This document shows, piece after piece, positions 56,669 to 64,000 of a stretch of DNA of 64,000 nucleotides. Source of the DNA: Microbacterium sp. lyk4-40-TSB-66 (GTDB lineage: Bacteria; Actinomycetota; Actinomycetes; Actinomycetales; Microbacteriaceae); contig NZ_JARVRW010000002.1 in assembly GCF_030209475.1 (NCBI RefSeq), positions 62,001-126,000 on the forward strand, in the 5' to 3' direction. Position 1 is the first letter of the stretch, and each line of letters opens with the position of its first letter. A program made the translations under genes and the position numbers. Under the pieces are notes generated by a model. The model was not told the DNA's origin. It saw only the letters and a list, made by a program, of their open reading frames with translations, and searched no databases.

Positions 56669-57151
56669 TCAGGAGGCGAGGACCTCGTCGAGCACGACGC
56701 TCGCGCGGTCTTCGTCGGTCTTCTCGGCCAGAGCGAGCTCGGAGACGAGGATCTGACGGGCCTTCGCCAGCATGCGCTTCTCGCCGGCGGACAGACCGCG
56801 GTCCTGGTCGCGGCGCCACAGGTCGCGGACGACCTCGCTCACCTTGATCACGTCACCCGACGCCAGCTTCTCGAGGTTCGCCTTGTAGCGGCGCGACCAG
56901 TTGGTCGGCTCCTCGGTGAAGGGTGCGCGCAGCACCTCGAACACGCGGTCGAGACCCTCTCGGCCGATCACGTCACGAACGCCGACGAGGTCGACGTTGT
57001 CAGCCGGGACCTCGATGACGAGGTCTCCCTGCGTGACGTTCAGCTTCAAGTACTTCTTCGTCTCGCCCTTGATGACGCGTTCTTTGACCTCGATGATCGT
57101 GGCCGCGCCATGGTGCGGGTAAACGACGGTCTCGCCAACCTCAAAAAGCAT
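56669..57151 (-). CDS. carD: CarD-family RNA polymerase-binding regulator
   Basis: 160 residues from the ATG at 57151 with AAAGGA nine bases upstream. N-terminal RNAP-interaction (Tudor-like) domain: [17 protein letters not shown], then [16 protein letters not shown]-terminal helical DNA-binding domain from about residue 60: [20 protein letters not shown] with the Trp that in mycobacterial CarD wedges into the promoter bubble. Stabilises open complexes at many promoters, including rRNA. Upstream of ispDF and probably cotranscribed. All key features are intact. Confidence 0.96.
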   Translation of the reverse strand: MLFEVGETVVYPHHGAATIIEVKERVIKGETKKYLKLNVTQGDLVIEVPADNVDLVGVRDVIGREGLDRVFEVLRAPFTEEPTNWSRRYKANLEKLASGDVIKVSEVVRDLWRRDQDRGLSAGEKRMLAKARQILVSELALAEKTDEDRASVVLDEVLAS

Positions 57152-57356
57152 GGAGTTATGTCCTTTCGGCAACATCCAGGATACCACAGGCGTGCATGCG
57201 CTAAGGTTCCGCCCACCCTGCGCCCCTCCCCTCCCGCGCAGGCGCCGCGCGCCCTCACGCACGCGCGGCGGCGCGGGGGGCGCCCGGCGCGAGCCGGACG
57301 CGCGCCGGGGACCCCGTAGGATGAAGGGGATGCCGTCTGTCGATCTTGGAGGATCC

Positions 57357-57923
57357 GTGAAAACGCGCCTGATCGCGTCCGTGGCCCTGGGTGCCGCTGT
57401 TCTGCTGGGCACGACGGGGTGCAACCTCATCGCTCCGCAGGCGACCACCATCGACTACTCGGCCTCGGACGGCGTGAACGTCCCCGCCGACGCGGGCCCC
57501 CTGTCTGTGCGCAACGCCCTCATCGTCGCCAACGACGACGGCACGACGGGCAACTTGGTTGCCGCCATCGTCAACGACACCACCGATCAGCTGGTGCTGC
57601 GCATCGAGGTCGGCGAGGGCTCCTCCGCCGTCCGCGCCGCCGTCAACGTCCCCGCCGGCCGCACGCTCAGCCTCGGCGATCCGACGGACGACGTCGAGCC
57701 GCTGCGCCTCGACGACATCGACGCCGTCCCCGGCTCCACGGTTCCGGTGTATTTCCAGTCCGGAGACGGACAGGGATCGCTCATGCAGGTGCCCGTGCTC
57801 GACGGTGCCCTCGAGTACCTCGCGCCGCTCGCCCCGACGCCCGAGGCGACCGTGACGATCGCGCCGATCCCGACGAACACGGCGACGCCGACGCCCACCG
57901 CGACACCGACGCCCTCTTCCTGA
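57357..57923 (+). CDS. Lipoprotein of unknown function
   Basis: 188 residues from a GTG at 57357 with GGAGG four bases upstream; TAGGAT at 57317-57322 is a -10 candidate. Signal peptide with lipobox GTTGC (Cys22). The mature part is a beta-rich domain (about 40-160; [46 protein letters not shown]) resembling copper-chaperone-like or DUF461-type folds but without His/Met ligands, then a Thr/Pro-rich tail. Divergent from carD. A 20-bp hairpin follows. Probably sits on the outer face of the membrane. Confidence 0.82.
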   Translation: MKTRLIASVALGAAVLLGTTGCNLIAPQATTIDYSASDGVNVPADAGPLSVRNALIVANDDGTTGNLVAAIVNDTTDQLVLRIEVGEGSSAVRAAVNVPAGRTLSLGDPTDDVEPLRLDDIDAVPGSTVPVYFQSGDGQGSLMQVPVLDGALEYLAPLAPTPEATVTIAPIPTNTATPTPTATPTPSS

Positions 57924-57941
57924 CGACGACCGTCTCCTGAG

Positions 57942-57984
57942 AACGACGAAGGCGCCGACGCATCGCGTCGGCGCCTTCGTCGTT
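57942..57984. terminator. Bidirectional terminator between the lipoprotein gene and regX3
   Basis: 20-bp perfect stem (57942-57961 with 57965-57984) and a 3-base loop ATC, between convergent genes. Stem base AACGACGAAGG/CCTTCGTCGTT; no U-run. Confidence 0.85.
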
Positions 57985-57991
57985 CCCGCAC

Positions 57992-58675
57992 TCACGCCTC
58001 GAAGCGATACCCCAGCCCGCGAACGGTGACCAGCATGCTGGGCTCGCTCGGGTTCTGCTCGATGCGCGAACGGATCCGTTTGATGTGCACGTCGAGCGTC
58101 TTGGTGTCGCCGAAGTAGTCGGTCCCCCACACGCGGTCGATGAGCTGACCGCGCGTCAGGACGCGGCCCGCGTTGCGCATCAGCACCTCGAGCAGCTCGA
58201 ACTCCTTCAGCGGCATGTTGATCTCGCCGCCGTCGACGGCCACGGTGTGGCGGTCGATGTCGAGCACCACGCGTCCACCGGCCAGGACGCGGTCGTCCAG
58301 GTCGGTGTCGTCGGGTGTGCGACGGCGGAGCACCGCGCGCATGCGCGCCAGCAGCTCGCGCGTCGAGTACGGCTTGGTGACGTAATCGTCCGCACCGAGC
58401 TCGAGTCCCACGACGATGTCGACCTCGGAGTCCTTGGCCGTCAGCATGATGATGGGCACCTGCGACGTCAGTCTCAGCTGCCGACAGACCTCGGTACCCG
58501 GCATCCCGGGAAGCATGAGGTCCAGCAGCAGGATGTCGGCCCCCCGCTCGCGGAAGGCGGCGAGGGCGAGCGCCCCGTCTTCGGCGATCTCGACCTCGTA
58601 GCCTTCGCGGCGCAGCAGGTAGGCCAGCGGGTCGGCCAGATCGGGCTCGTCCTCGACGATCAGAACGCGAGTCAT
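57992..58675 (-). CDS. regX3: RegX3-type response regulator
   Basis: 227 residues from the ATG at 58675, which overlaps the senX3 stop (ATGA). Receiver domain with VEDEPD, phospho-acceptor Asp in ILLLDLMLPGMPG (about 52), Lys in YVTKPYSTRE; OmpR-type winged helix (LKEFELLEVLMRNAG, TLDVHIKRIRSRIEQ, GLGYRFEA). With senX3, phoU and gpmA in the mycobacterial order, this is the phosphate-limitation system. It should bind the PHO-box-like repeat at 59914-59931 and autoregulate. Confidence 0.93.
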   Translation of the reverse strand: MTRVLIVEDEPDLADPLAYLLRREGYEVEIAEDGALALAAFRERGADILLLDLMLPGMPGTEVCRQLRLTSQVPIIMLTAKDSEVDIVVGLELGADDYVTKPYSTRELLARMRAVLRRRTPDDTDLDDRVLAGGRVVLDIDRHTVAVDGGEINMPLKEFELLEVLMRNAGRVLTRGQLIDRVWGTDYFGDTKTLDVHIKRIRSRIEQNPSEPSMLVTVRGLGYRFEA

Positions 58676-59886
58676 GTGGTTTCTTCTTTCACGGGGGCGG
58701 AAGCCGCGGCCATGGCCTTGCGGCCCTTGCGACGCTGCTTCGGACGGACGATGTCGAGATCCGGGGTCTCGGACAGCGGGAGGCGGATGGTGAAGGTCGA
58801 GCCGCGGTCGGGCCGCGACCACAGCCGCACCTCGCCGCCGTGGCGCTGCACCGCGTGCTTGACGATCGAGAGGCCGAGTCCGGTGCCGCCCGTGCGGCGC
58901 GAACGCGCCTGATCGGCGCGGTAGAACCGCTCGAACACCCGATGCTGGTCGCTCTCGGGAATGCCGATGCCGCGATCGGTGACGGCGATCTCGACGACGT
59001 CGACGTCGAGCTTGATGCCGACTCCGACCTTCGAACCCTGGGGCGAATAGGCGATGGCGTTGGCGATGAGGTTGCCCACGGCCTCGGTGAGGATCTGGGG
59101 CTCGCCGCGCACCCACAGACCCTTCGTGCCGCCGCGCACGACGACCACCTGCGCGGAGTCGGCCTGCACCGTGTGAGCCTCCACGGCGGCGGTGACGACC
59201 TCGTCGATCGACACGTCGCGCACGTCGCGCAGCTCTTCGGACGCCTGGAGCCGCGACAGGCTCAGGATGCGGTTGACCAACGCGCTCAGCCGCGCCACCT
59301 CGGCCTGCATGCGCGCGGCGAAGTGGCGCACCTGGTCGGGATCGTCGGACGCCGACTCGATGGCCTCCGCGAGCAGGCTCACGGCACCGACCGGCGTCTT
59401 CAGCTCGTGAGAGGTGTTGGCCACGAAATCGCGGCGCATCTCCTCCACCCGCTCGCGTTCGGTGATGTCGCGCAGCACGACGAGCGTGAGCCGGTTCGAG
59501 ATCGGCGTGGCACGCACGGCCACGAGCCGGGCCTCCGCGGGGGCGGCGCCGCGGCGCAGCCGGAGATTCTCGGCGACGGCGGCGCCCGTGTCGCGGGCGA
59601 CCCGTGCCACCCGCTTCAACTCGTCGCTGGAGACGAGCTCCCCCGTGTGCACACCGAACACCTCGGCGGCGGGCGAGAGCGCCAGCACCGTCGAGGACAT
59701 GTCGCACACGAACGCGGGGTCGTCCATCGCCTCGAGCATCGCGTCGACGCCCTCCGGGACATCGATCGACGTCTCGGCCCGAGAACGGTCCCGGGCCCGC
59801 AGCGCGGCGACGATGAGGCCGACCATCGCGGCTCCGATCAACACGCCTGCGAAGATCGAGAGCAGCACGAGCTGCGGTTGTTGCAT
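58672..59886 (-). CDS. senX3: SenX3-type phosphate sensor histidine kinase
   Basis: 404 residues from the ATG at 59886; the frame is open upstream but that region holds the operator. One TM helix near the N-terminus (about 6-28, LLSIFAGVLIGAAMVGLIVA), a PAS-like region (about 45-150), HisKA with ANTSHELKTPVGAV, N-box VGNLIANAIAYSP, G1 VTDRGIGIP and G2 GGTGLGLSIV. Phosphorylates RegX3 when phosphate is low, with PhoU as the likely negative partner. The C-terminal 30 residues are Lys/Arg-rich. Confidence 0.92.
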   Translation of the reverse strand: MQQPQLVLLSIFAGVLIGAAMVGLIVAALRARDRSRAETSIDVPEGVDAMLEAMDDPAFVCDMSSTVLALSPAAEVFGVHTGELVSSDELKRVARVARDTGAAVAENLRLRRGAAPAEARLVAVRATPISNRLTLVVLRDITERERVEEMRRDFVANTSHELKTPVGAVSLLAEAIESASDDPDQVRHFAARMQAEVARLSALVNRILSLSRLQASEELRDVRDVSIDEVVTAAVEAHTVQADSAQVVVVRGGTKGLWVRGEPQILTEAVGNLIANAIAYSPQGSKVGVGIKLDVDVVEIAVTDRGIGIPESDQHRVFERFYRADQARSRRTGGTGLGLSIVKHAVQRHGGEVRLWSRPDRGSTFTIRLPLSETPDLDIVRPKQRRKGRKAMAAASAPVKEETT

Positions 59887-59913
59887 GCCCCCAGCGTAAA
59901 CGCGAGGATGCGG

Positions 59914-59931
59914 CTTCACCCGCCGTTCACC
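59914..59931. promoter_or_regulatory. PHO-box-like direct repeat between senX3 and phoU
   Basis: CTTCACC (59914-59920) and GTTCACC (59925-59931), spaced 11 bp start to start, matching the actinobacterial PHO box of 11-bp GTTCACC-type repeats bound by PhoP/RegX3. It lies 28 bp before the senX3 ATG and 128 bp before that of phoU, so it could control both. Confidence 0.65.
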
Positions 59932-60058
59932 CCCGCGCGCGCTCACGCGGACGCTACTATTCACTGTCACAGCACCACTCGTTAACCTTCCCTGGACAGA
60001 ATCCCGGAGGGTTGCGGGACACCTATGTGCCGTGCCGCCGACGAGGAAGGTACCCGCC

Positions 60059-60742
60059 ATGCGCGAAGTATTCCACCAGTCCCTCGAGGACGTTCAGAAC
60101 CGCCTGGTCGAGATCGCCGACCTCGTGACCATCGCGATCGACCGTGCCACGCGCGCGTTCGGCACGAGTGACGTCGCCCTCGCCGAAGAAGTCATCGAAG
60201 CAGACGCGATCATCGACGAGAAGGCCGTCGCCCTCGACGAGCTGGCCATCGAGATCCTCGCCCGCCAGCAGCCGGTCGCGCGTGACCTGCGCATCGTCGT
60301 CACCGCCCTGCGGGTGAGCGCGTCGCTCGAGCGCATGGGCGACATGGCCGAGCACATCGCCCAGCTCGCCCGGTCGCGCTTCCCCGAGCGCGCGATCCCC
60401 AAGGGCCTCAAGTCGACGTTCACCCGCATGGGCGAGCTCGACGTCGAGGTCGCGCGCAAGCTCGCCGAGCTGCTGCGCACGCAGGACCTGCGCGTGGCCG
60501 AGGCGATCCGCGACGCCGACGACGACATCGACGAACTGCACCTCAGCGTCTTCGAGAAGGTCCTGGGTGACTCCTGGAAGGGCGAGGCGACCGCCACGGT
60601 CGATGCGACCCTGGCGAGCCGTTACCACGAGCGTTTCGCCGACCACGCGGTCTCCGTCGCCAAGAAGGTCACCTACCTCGCGACCGGCGACTGGGCCGGT
60701 GCCGACGAAGACGTTTCCTACGAGCCCACCCCGGCCATCTGA
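60059..60742 (+). CDS. phoU: PhoU phosphate-signalling regulator
   Basis: 227 residues from the ATG at 60059, with GAGGAAGG eight bases upstream; an in-frame ATG at 60032 is less likely. Two homologous three-helix bundles: residues about 1-105 (DVQNRLVEIADLVTIAID; metal-binding ERMGDMAEHIAQLA near 100) and 110-205 (DIDELHLSVFEKVL; SRYHERFADHAVSVAKKV, second metal site). Coordinates the kinase and the Pst transporter in phosphate sensing. Divergent from senX3-regX3; the Pst genes are elsewhere. Confidence 0.94.
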   Translation: MREVFHQSLEDVQNRLVEIADLVTIAIDRATRAFGTSDVALAEEVIEADAIIDEKAVALDELAIEILARQQPVARDLRIVVTALRVSASLERMGDMAEHIAQLARSRFPERAIPKGLKSTFTRMGELDVEVARKLAELLRTQDLRVAEAIRDADDDIDELHLSVFEKVLGDSWKGEATATVDATLASRYHERFADHAVSVAKKVTYLATGDWAGADEDVSYEPTPAI

Positions 60743-60750
60743 GCACGCAC

Positions 60751-60792
60751 GACGAAGGGGGTGGATGCCGATCGGCATCCACCCCCTTCGTC
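60751..60792. terminator. Bidirectional terminator between phoU and gpmA
   Basis: 19-bp stem (60751-60769 with 60774-60792), loop GATC, containing GGATGCC and GGCATCC in the two arms. Convergent genes on both sides; stem base GACGAAGG/CCTTCGTC. Confidence 0.85.
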
Positions 60793-60800
60793 ATGCGGTG

Positions 60801-61547
60801 TCAGTGCTTGTTGCCCTGAGCGGCCACGGCGGCGGCGCCGGCCGCGGCGGCCTCGGGATCGAGGTACTCCCCCGGTCCGACCGGGGTGAGGTCGTCGTTG
60901 AGCCGGTAGACGAGCGGGATGCCCGTGGGGATGTTCAACTCGGCGATGTCGGCGTCGCTGATGCCCTCGAGGTGCTTCACCAGACCGCGCAGCGAGTTGC
61001 CGTGCGCGGTGACGAGCACCGTCTTGCCGGCCTGGAGGTCGGGCACGATGTCGCTGTGCCAGTACGGCAGCATGCGGTCGATGACGATCTTCAGCGACTC
61101 GGTGTCGGGCACCTCGCCGTCGATGCCGTCGTAGCGGGGGTCGCCGACCTGGCTGTACGGGTCGTCGGCGGGCAGGGCGGGCGGCGGCACGTCGAACGAG
61201 CGACGCCACAGCATGAACTGGTCGTTGCCGAACTCCTCGAGGGTCTGCGCCTTGTCCTTGCCCTGCAGAGCGCCGTAGTGGCGCTCGTTGAGGCGCCACG
61301 AGCGCTTCACGGGGATCCAGAGGCGGTCGGCCGCGTCGAGGGCGATGTTCGCCGTCTGGATGGCACGGCTGAGCACCGAGGTGTGCAGCACGTCGGGCAG
61401 CACGCCGGACTCGGCGAGCAGCTCGCCTCCGCGCTTCGCCTCGGCCTTGCCCTGGTCGGTGAGTCGCACGTCGACCCAGCCGGTGAACTGGTTGGTCTTG
61501 TTCCACTCGCTCTGCCCGTGGCGGAGGAGGATCAGCGTGTGAGGCAT
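60801..61547 (-). CDS. gpmA: 2,3-bisphosphoglycerate-dependent phosphoglycerate mutase
   Basis: 248 residues. Phosphohistidine motif [10 protein letters not shown] (His about 9), [12 protein letters not shown], Glu in [16 protein letters not shown], and the second His in [13 protein letters not shown]. Interconverts 3- and 2-phosphoglycerate in glycolysis. TAGCAT six bases before the ATG suggests a leaderless mRNA. The place next to phoU and senX3-regX3 mirrors mycobacterial gpm1-senX3-regX3 synteny. Confidence 0.95.
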   Translation of the reverse strand: MPHTLILLRHGQSEWNKTNQFTGWVDVRLTDQGKAEAKRGGELLAESGVLPDVLHTSVLSRAIQTANIALDAADRLWIPVKRSWRLNERHYGALQGKDKAQTLEEFGNDQFMLWRRSFDVPPPALPADDPYSQVGDPRYDGIDGEVPDTESLKIVIDRMLPYWHSDIVPDLQAGKTVLVTAHGNSLRGLVKHLEGISDADIAELNIPTGIPLVYRLNDDLTPVGPGEYLDPEAAAAGAAAVAAQGNKH

Positions 61548-61598
61548 GACTCCATGCTATCGACGCGGAGGCGTCGACCAGGAGCTGCGGCTGGCATC

Positions 61599-62396
61599 AT
61601 GTCGGACGTGACCTCCTCCCCCGTCGGCCGTCCCACCCGCGGCACGACCGGGGTCAACCGCCTGCGGCGCGTCGATCGCTGGATCGCCCGTCATCCGGCG
61701 CTGCGCCGCAGCGACGACCCGCTGGTCGTCGACCTGGGCTTCGGCGCGAGCGCGGTCACGCCCCTCGAACTGCACGCCCGCCTCGTCCGTGAGCGGCCGG
61801 ATGCCACGGTGCTCGGGCTCGAGATCGATGCCGACCGCGTGGCCCGTGCGCGCGAGCAGGCCGCCGGAGTCGCGGGGGTGTCCTTCGCCCGCGGCGGATT
61901 CGAGGTGCCCACGGCCCCCGGACGACGCCCCGCGATCATCCGCGCCATGAACGTGCTGCGGCAGTACGACGAGCCGGACGTCGTCGGCGCCTGGGCGCGC
62001 ATGTGCGCGCGCCTGCAGCCGGGCGGCATCCTGGTCGAGGGCACGTGCGACGAGATCGGTCGCATCGTCACGTGGGCGGAGGTGGGGGCCGATGCCGTGC
62101 CCCGGAGCCTGACGATCTCGCTGCGACTCGCCGGACTCGACAGCCCCGCCATCGCCGCCGAGCGCTTGCCCAAAGCCCTGATCCATCGCAATGTCGAGGG
62201 CGAGAGGGTGCACGCGTTCCTGGCATCCCTCGACCGGGAGTGGACGCGCGCCGCGGCGGTGGCGCCGTTCGGTGCCGCGCACCGTTGGCGCACCGCGATG
62301 ACGGGGATGCAGGATGCCGGCTGGCCGCTCGTGCGCCGCGAGCGCTGGCGGCTGGGCGAGGTCGGTGTCGCGTGGGAGGCCGTCGCGCCGCGGTGA
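61599..62396 (+). CDS. Class-I SAM-dependent methyltransferase-like protein
   Basis: 265 residues from the ATG at 61599; a GTG at 61608 is an alternative start and no strong ribosome-binding site is seen. SAM loop DLGFGASAVTPLELHARL (about 42), acidic motif LGLEIDADRVARAREQ, then IRAMNVLRQYDEPDVVG where a methyltransferase has motif IV, and LQPGGILVEGTCDE. The substrate is unknown; the protein is conserved in actinobacteria next to gpmA or FUSC genes in my recollection. Convergent with the FUSC gene, 27 bp apart. Confidence 0.82.
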   Translation: MSDVTSSPVGRPTRGTTGVNRLRRVDRWIARHPALRRSDDPLVVDLGFGASAVTPLELHARLVRERPDATVLGLEIDADRVARAREQAAGVAGVSFARGGFEVPTAPGRRPAIIRAMNVLRQYDEPDVVGAWARMCARLQPGGILVEGTCDEIGRIVTWAEVGADAVPRSLTISLRLAGLDSPAIAAERLPKALIHRNVEGERVHAFLASLDREWTRAAAVAPFGAAHRWRTAMTGMQDAGWPLVRRERWRLGEVGVAWEAVAPR

Positions 62397-62423
62397 GCGG
62401 GGCGGTCGGGCCGGGGCGCCACC

Positions 62424-63533
62424 TCAGATCCGAGGGAGCAACTCGCGTGCCTCGGCGGAGGGCATTCCGGCCGCGGTCAGCAGATCGACGGCGAGCGGTC
62501 GCATGGCGGCGACGAGATTGAGTTCGCCCACTCCGCCGTCCGGGAGGAGCGCTGCCGGATCGAGGCGACGGATGACGCCGACCACCGCCGAGCGCGCGGC
62601 CGGCTCGAGCGAGATGTCGTCGAGGCTGTCGCGCACCAGCGACGCGCCACTCGCGAGCTCCGCCAGCAGGTCCGCCGGTATCGGTCGCGTCTCACCGTCC
62701 GCGCACAGGTAGGCCGCGCGGCGGGCCACGACACGCAGGTTGCGCGTGGCCAGGTCGAGGGACTGCCGCACCCGCTCATGGCGCTGCAGCTCGGTGCGCT
62801 GGCGTCGGAGGAACGGCGAGATGCGCGCCACCTCGCGTCCCGACTCCAGCGACCCGGTCCACGCGTCGACATACGTCTGCAGCGACCGGGCACGCTCGAG
62901 GCCGCGCTCGGCCCGGACGCGGTCGCCCCGGCGCAGCGCCCGCACGATCGTCGCCATCGCGACCTCGAGTGCGTCGAACAGCTCGTCGGCGTCGCGCAAT
63001 TCGGTGCGCCGCAGCGTCCGCGGGATCAGGGCCGTGACGATGAGCGCCGCGACCCCGCCGATCGCGCCGTCGACCAGGCGCAGGAACGGCGCGCCGGTGA
63101 CCACGACAAGGGCGATCAGCGACTGCACCACCGCCGCCAAGGCGAAACCCGGCTGAGGCGAGAGGAACCGCGCGACCAGCAGCGTCGTCGTCATGGCGAC
63201 GGCGATCTGCCACCAGCCGGCGCCCGCGGTGACCAGCACGATCTCGGCGATGAGGATGCCGACCAGCATGCCCATGACGGTCTCGGCGACGCGCCACGGG
63301 CGTGCATCGCGCACGAGACCCAGACTCGAGACCGTCACGGTCGCCGCGAGCAGCGGTACCGGGTGCCCGAGCACGAAGTGCGCGAACGCGTACGCCGCGG
63401 TGGCGGCGACGACGATCTGCGAGATCGCCGGGAGCGACTCCCGCACGCGCGCGACGCGACGTCGGAGCGTGGAGCGCAGACGTGAACGGGGAACGACGAC
63501 CCCGACGGTCGTCGAGGAGTCGTCGGCGGTCAT
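62424..63533 (-). CDS. FUSC-family membrane protein
   Basis: 369 residues. Six transmembrane segments in the first 150 residues (ISQIVVAATAAYAFAHFVL, LLAATVTVSSLGLV, ETVMGMLVGILIAEIVLVT, IAVAMTTTLLVARFL, LAAVVQSLIALVVVTG, GGVAALIVTALIP), as in fusaric-acid-resistance/aromatic-acid exporter proteins of the FUSC type, then a helical cytoplasmic domain (about 155-369) rich in Arg. Half the size of E. coli AaeB, like many Gram-positive members. Substrate unknown. The ATG at 63533 overlaps the ygfZ stop (ATGA), so cotranscribed with it. Confidence 0.85.
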   Translation of the reverse strand: MTADDSSTTVGVVVPRSRLRSTLRRRVARVRESLPAISQIVVAATAAYAFAHFVLGHPVPLLAATVTVSSLGLVRDARPWRVAETVMGMLVGILIAEIVLVTAGAGWWQIAVAMTTTLLVARFLSPQPGFALAAVVQSLIALVVVTGAPFLRLVDGAIGGVAALIVTALIPRTLRRTELRDADELFDALEVAMATIVRALRRGDRVRAERGLERARSLQTYVDAWTGSLESGREVARISPFLRRQRTELQRHERVRQSLDLATRNLRVVARRAAYLCADGETRPIPADLLAELASGASLVRDSLDDISLEPAARSAVVGVIRRLDPAALLPDGGVGELNLVAAMRPLAVDLLTAAGMPSAEARELLPRI

Positions 63534-64000
63534 TCAGCCGCGCGGCGGCGTCCGAGGCGGGGCATCCGCGGAATCGACGCGGTGGCCCCCGCGTCGGCCG
63601 GGACGACCGTCTCGGCCGCGGCGGCGAGCGGACCGTCTGCGGTGTCGACGACGAGCGGCACGCCCTCGGGTGCGGTGCGCTTGACGAGGGCGAGGGCGAT
63701 CGGCCCCTCCTCGTGGTGCACGGCGACGGAGGTGATCGCGCCGATCACGGTGTCACCCGCGCGCACGGCGTCGCCGCGGGCGGGCAGGACGTTGTCGCTG
63801 CCGTCGAGCTGCAGGGCCACCACCCGGCGGGGCGGGTGCCCGAGGTTATGGACCTTGGCCACCGTCTCCTGGCCGCGGTAGCACCCTTTCGACAGGTGCA
63901 CCGCGGTGCGCAACCAGTCCATCTCGTGCGGGAGCAGGCGTTCGTCGGCGTCGACCCCGACGCGCGGACGCCACGCGGCGACCCGCAGGGCGTCGACGGC
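63530..64000 (-). CDS. ygfZ: YgfZ/CAF17-type folate-binding protein, N-terminus outside the window
   Basis: Only the C-terminal 156 residues are present; the frame is open to the right edge, so the start lies beyond it. The family signature KGCYRGQE is intact (about nt 63865-63890), followed by VAKVHNLGHPPRRVVAL and a C-terminal beta-barrel-like domain (GDAVRAGDTVIGAITSVAVH, then ALALVKRTAPEGVPL) as in GcvT-like folds. YgfZ helps assemble or repair iron-sulfur clusters using tetrahydrofolate. Its stop overlaps the FUSC start by 4 bp. Confidence 0.9.
   Translation of the reverse strand, partial: AVDALRVAAWRPRVGVDADERLLPHEMDWLRTAVHLSKGCYRGQETVAKVHNLGHPPRRVVALQLDGSDNVLPARGDAVRAGDTVIGAITSVAVHHEEGPIALALVKRTAPEGVPLVVDTADGPLAAAAETVVPADAGATASIPRMPRLGRRRAAE

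Overview
The window is high-GC (about 70%) chromosomal DNA from an actinobacterium, most likely Microbacterium or a close relative in Microbacteriaceae. The signs are a DtxR/IdeR repressor with its full ligand set, CarD, SenX3-RegX3 next to phoU and gpmA, a fused IspDF, DUF3027, DUF3263 and DUF4032 proteins, an XPB-type helicase pair, an imuA-imuB-dnaE2 mutasome, CIRCE-controlled groEL and several leaderless promoters. No plasmid, phage, insertion-sequence or CRISPR hallmark was seen.

Layout. 1-9.7 kb: a truncated secreted protein with a Pro/Thr linker; the SOS mutasome (dnaE2, imuB, imuA) behind a perfect palindromic SOS box; an HNH nuclease; a 37-codon ORF ending in a terminator; an M23 peptidase; the iron repressor. 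9.7-20.8 kb: serC, DUF3027 and cold-shock-domain proteins, a small membrane protein, the XPB helicase and its partner, an OmpR-type two-component system, groEL with two CIRCE operators, and a cold-shock protein. 20.8-26.9 kb: LytR_C, DUF3263 and DUF2332 proteins, msrB, a nitroreductase-like protein, a YdcZ-type transporter and an amylosucrase.

26.9-47.4 kb is an exopolysaccharide-type locus in several transcription blocks: five glycosyltransferase genes (one GT2-GT4 fusion, one Alg14-Alg13-type fusion, one GT2 fused to a wax-ester-synthase/DGAT-like domain), two hexapeptide acyltransferases, a pyruvyltransferase, a Wzz-like protein, a Wzy-like polymerase, a Wzx-like flippase, an SGNH lipoprotein, two paralogous Tat-exported proteins of unknown function and an OafA-type acyltransferase. 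It ends at tRNA-Thr(UGU). No initiating sugar-phosphate transferase and no Wzc-type kinase is present in the window.

47.5-64 kb: a DsbA-fold protein without its CxxC, an orphan MsiK/UgpC-type ATPase, a DUF4032 protein, an NAD(P)-binding oxidoreductase, rlmB-cysS, a GNAT protein, ispDF, carD, a lipoprotein, regX3-senX3 facing phoU across a PHO-box-like repeat, gpmA, a methyltransferase, a FUSC membrane protein and a truncated ygfZ.

The best candidates for something undescribed are the GT2-WS/DGAT fusion and the tandem Tat-exported paralogs in the polysaccharide locus, plus the strong excess of the heptamer GGATGCC/GGCATCC, which appears to override codon preference.
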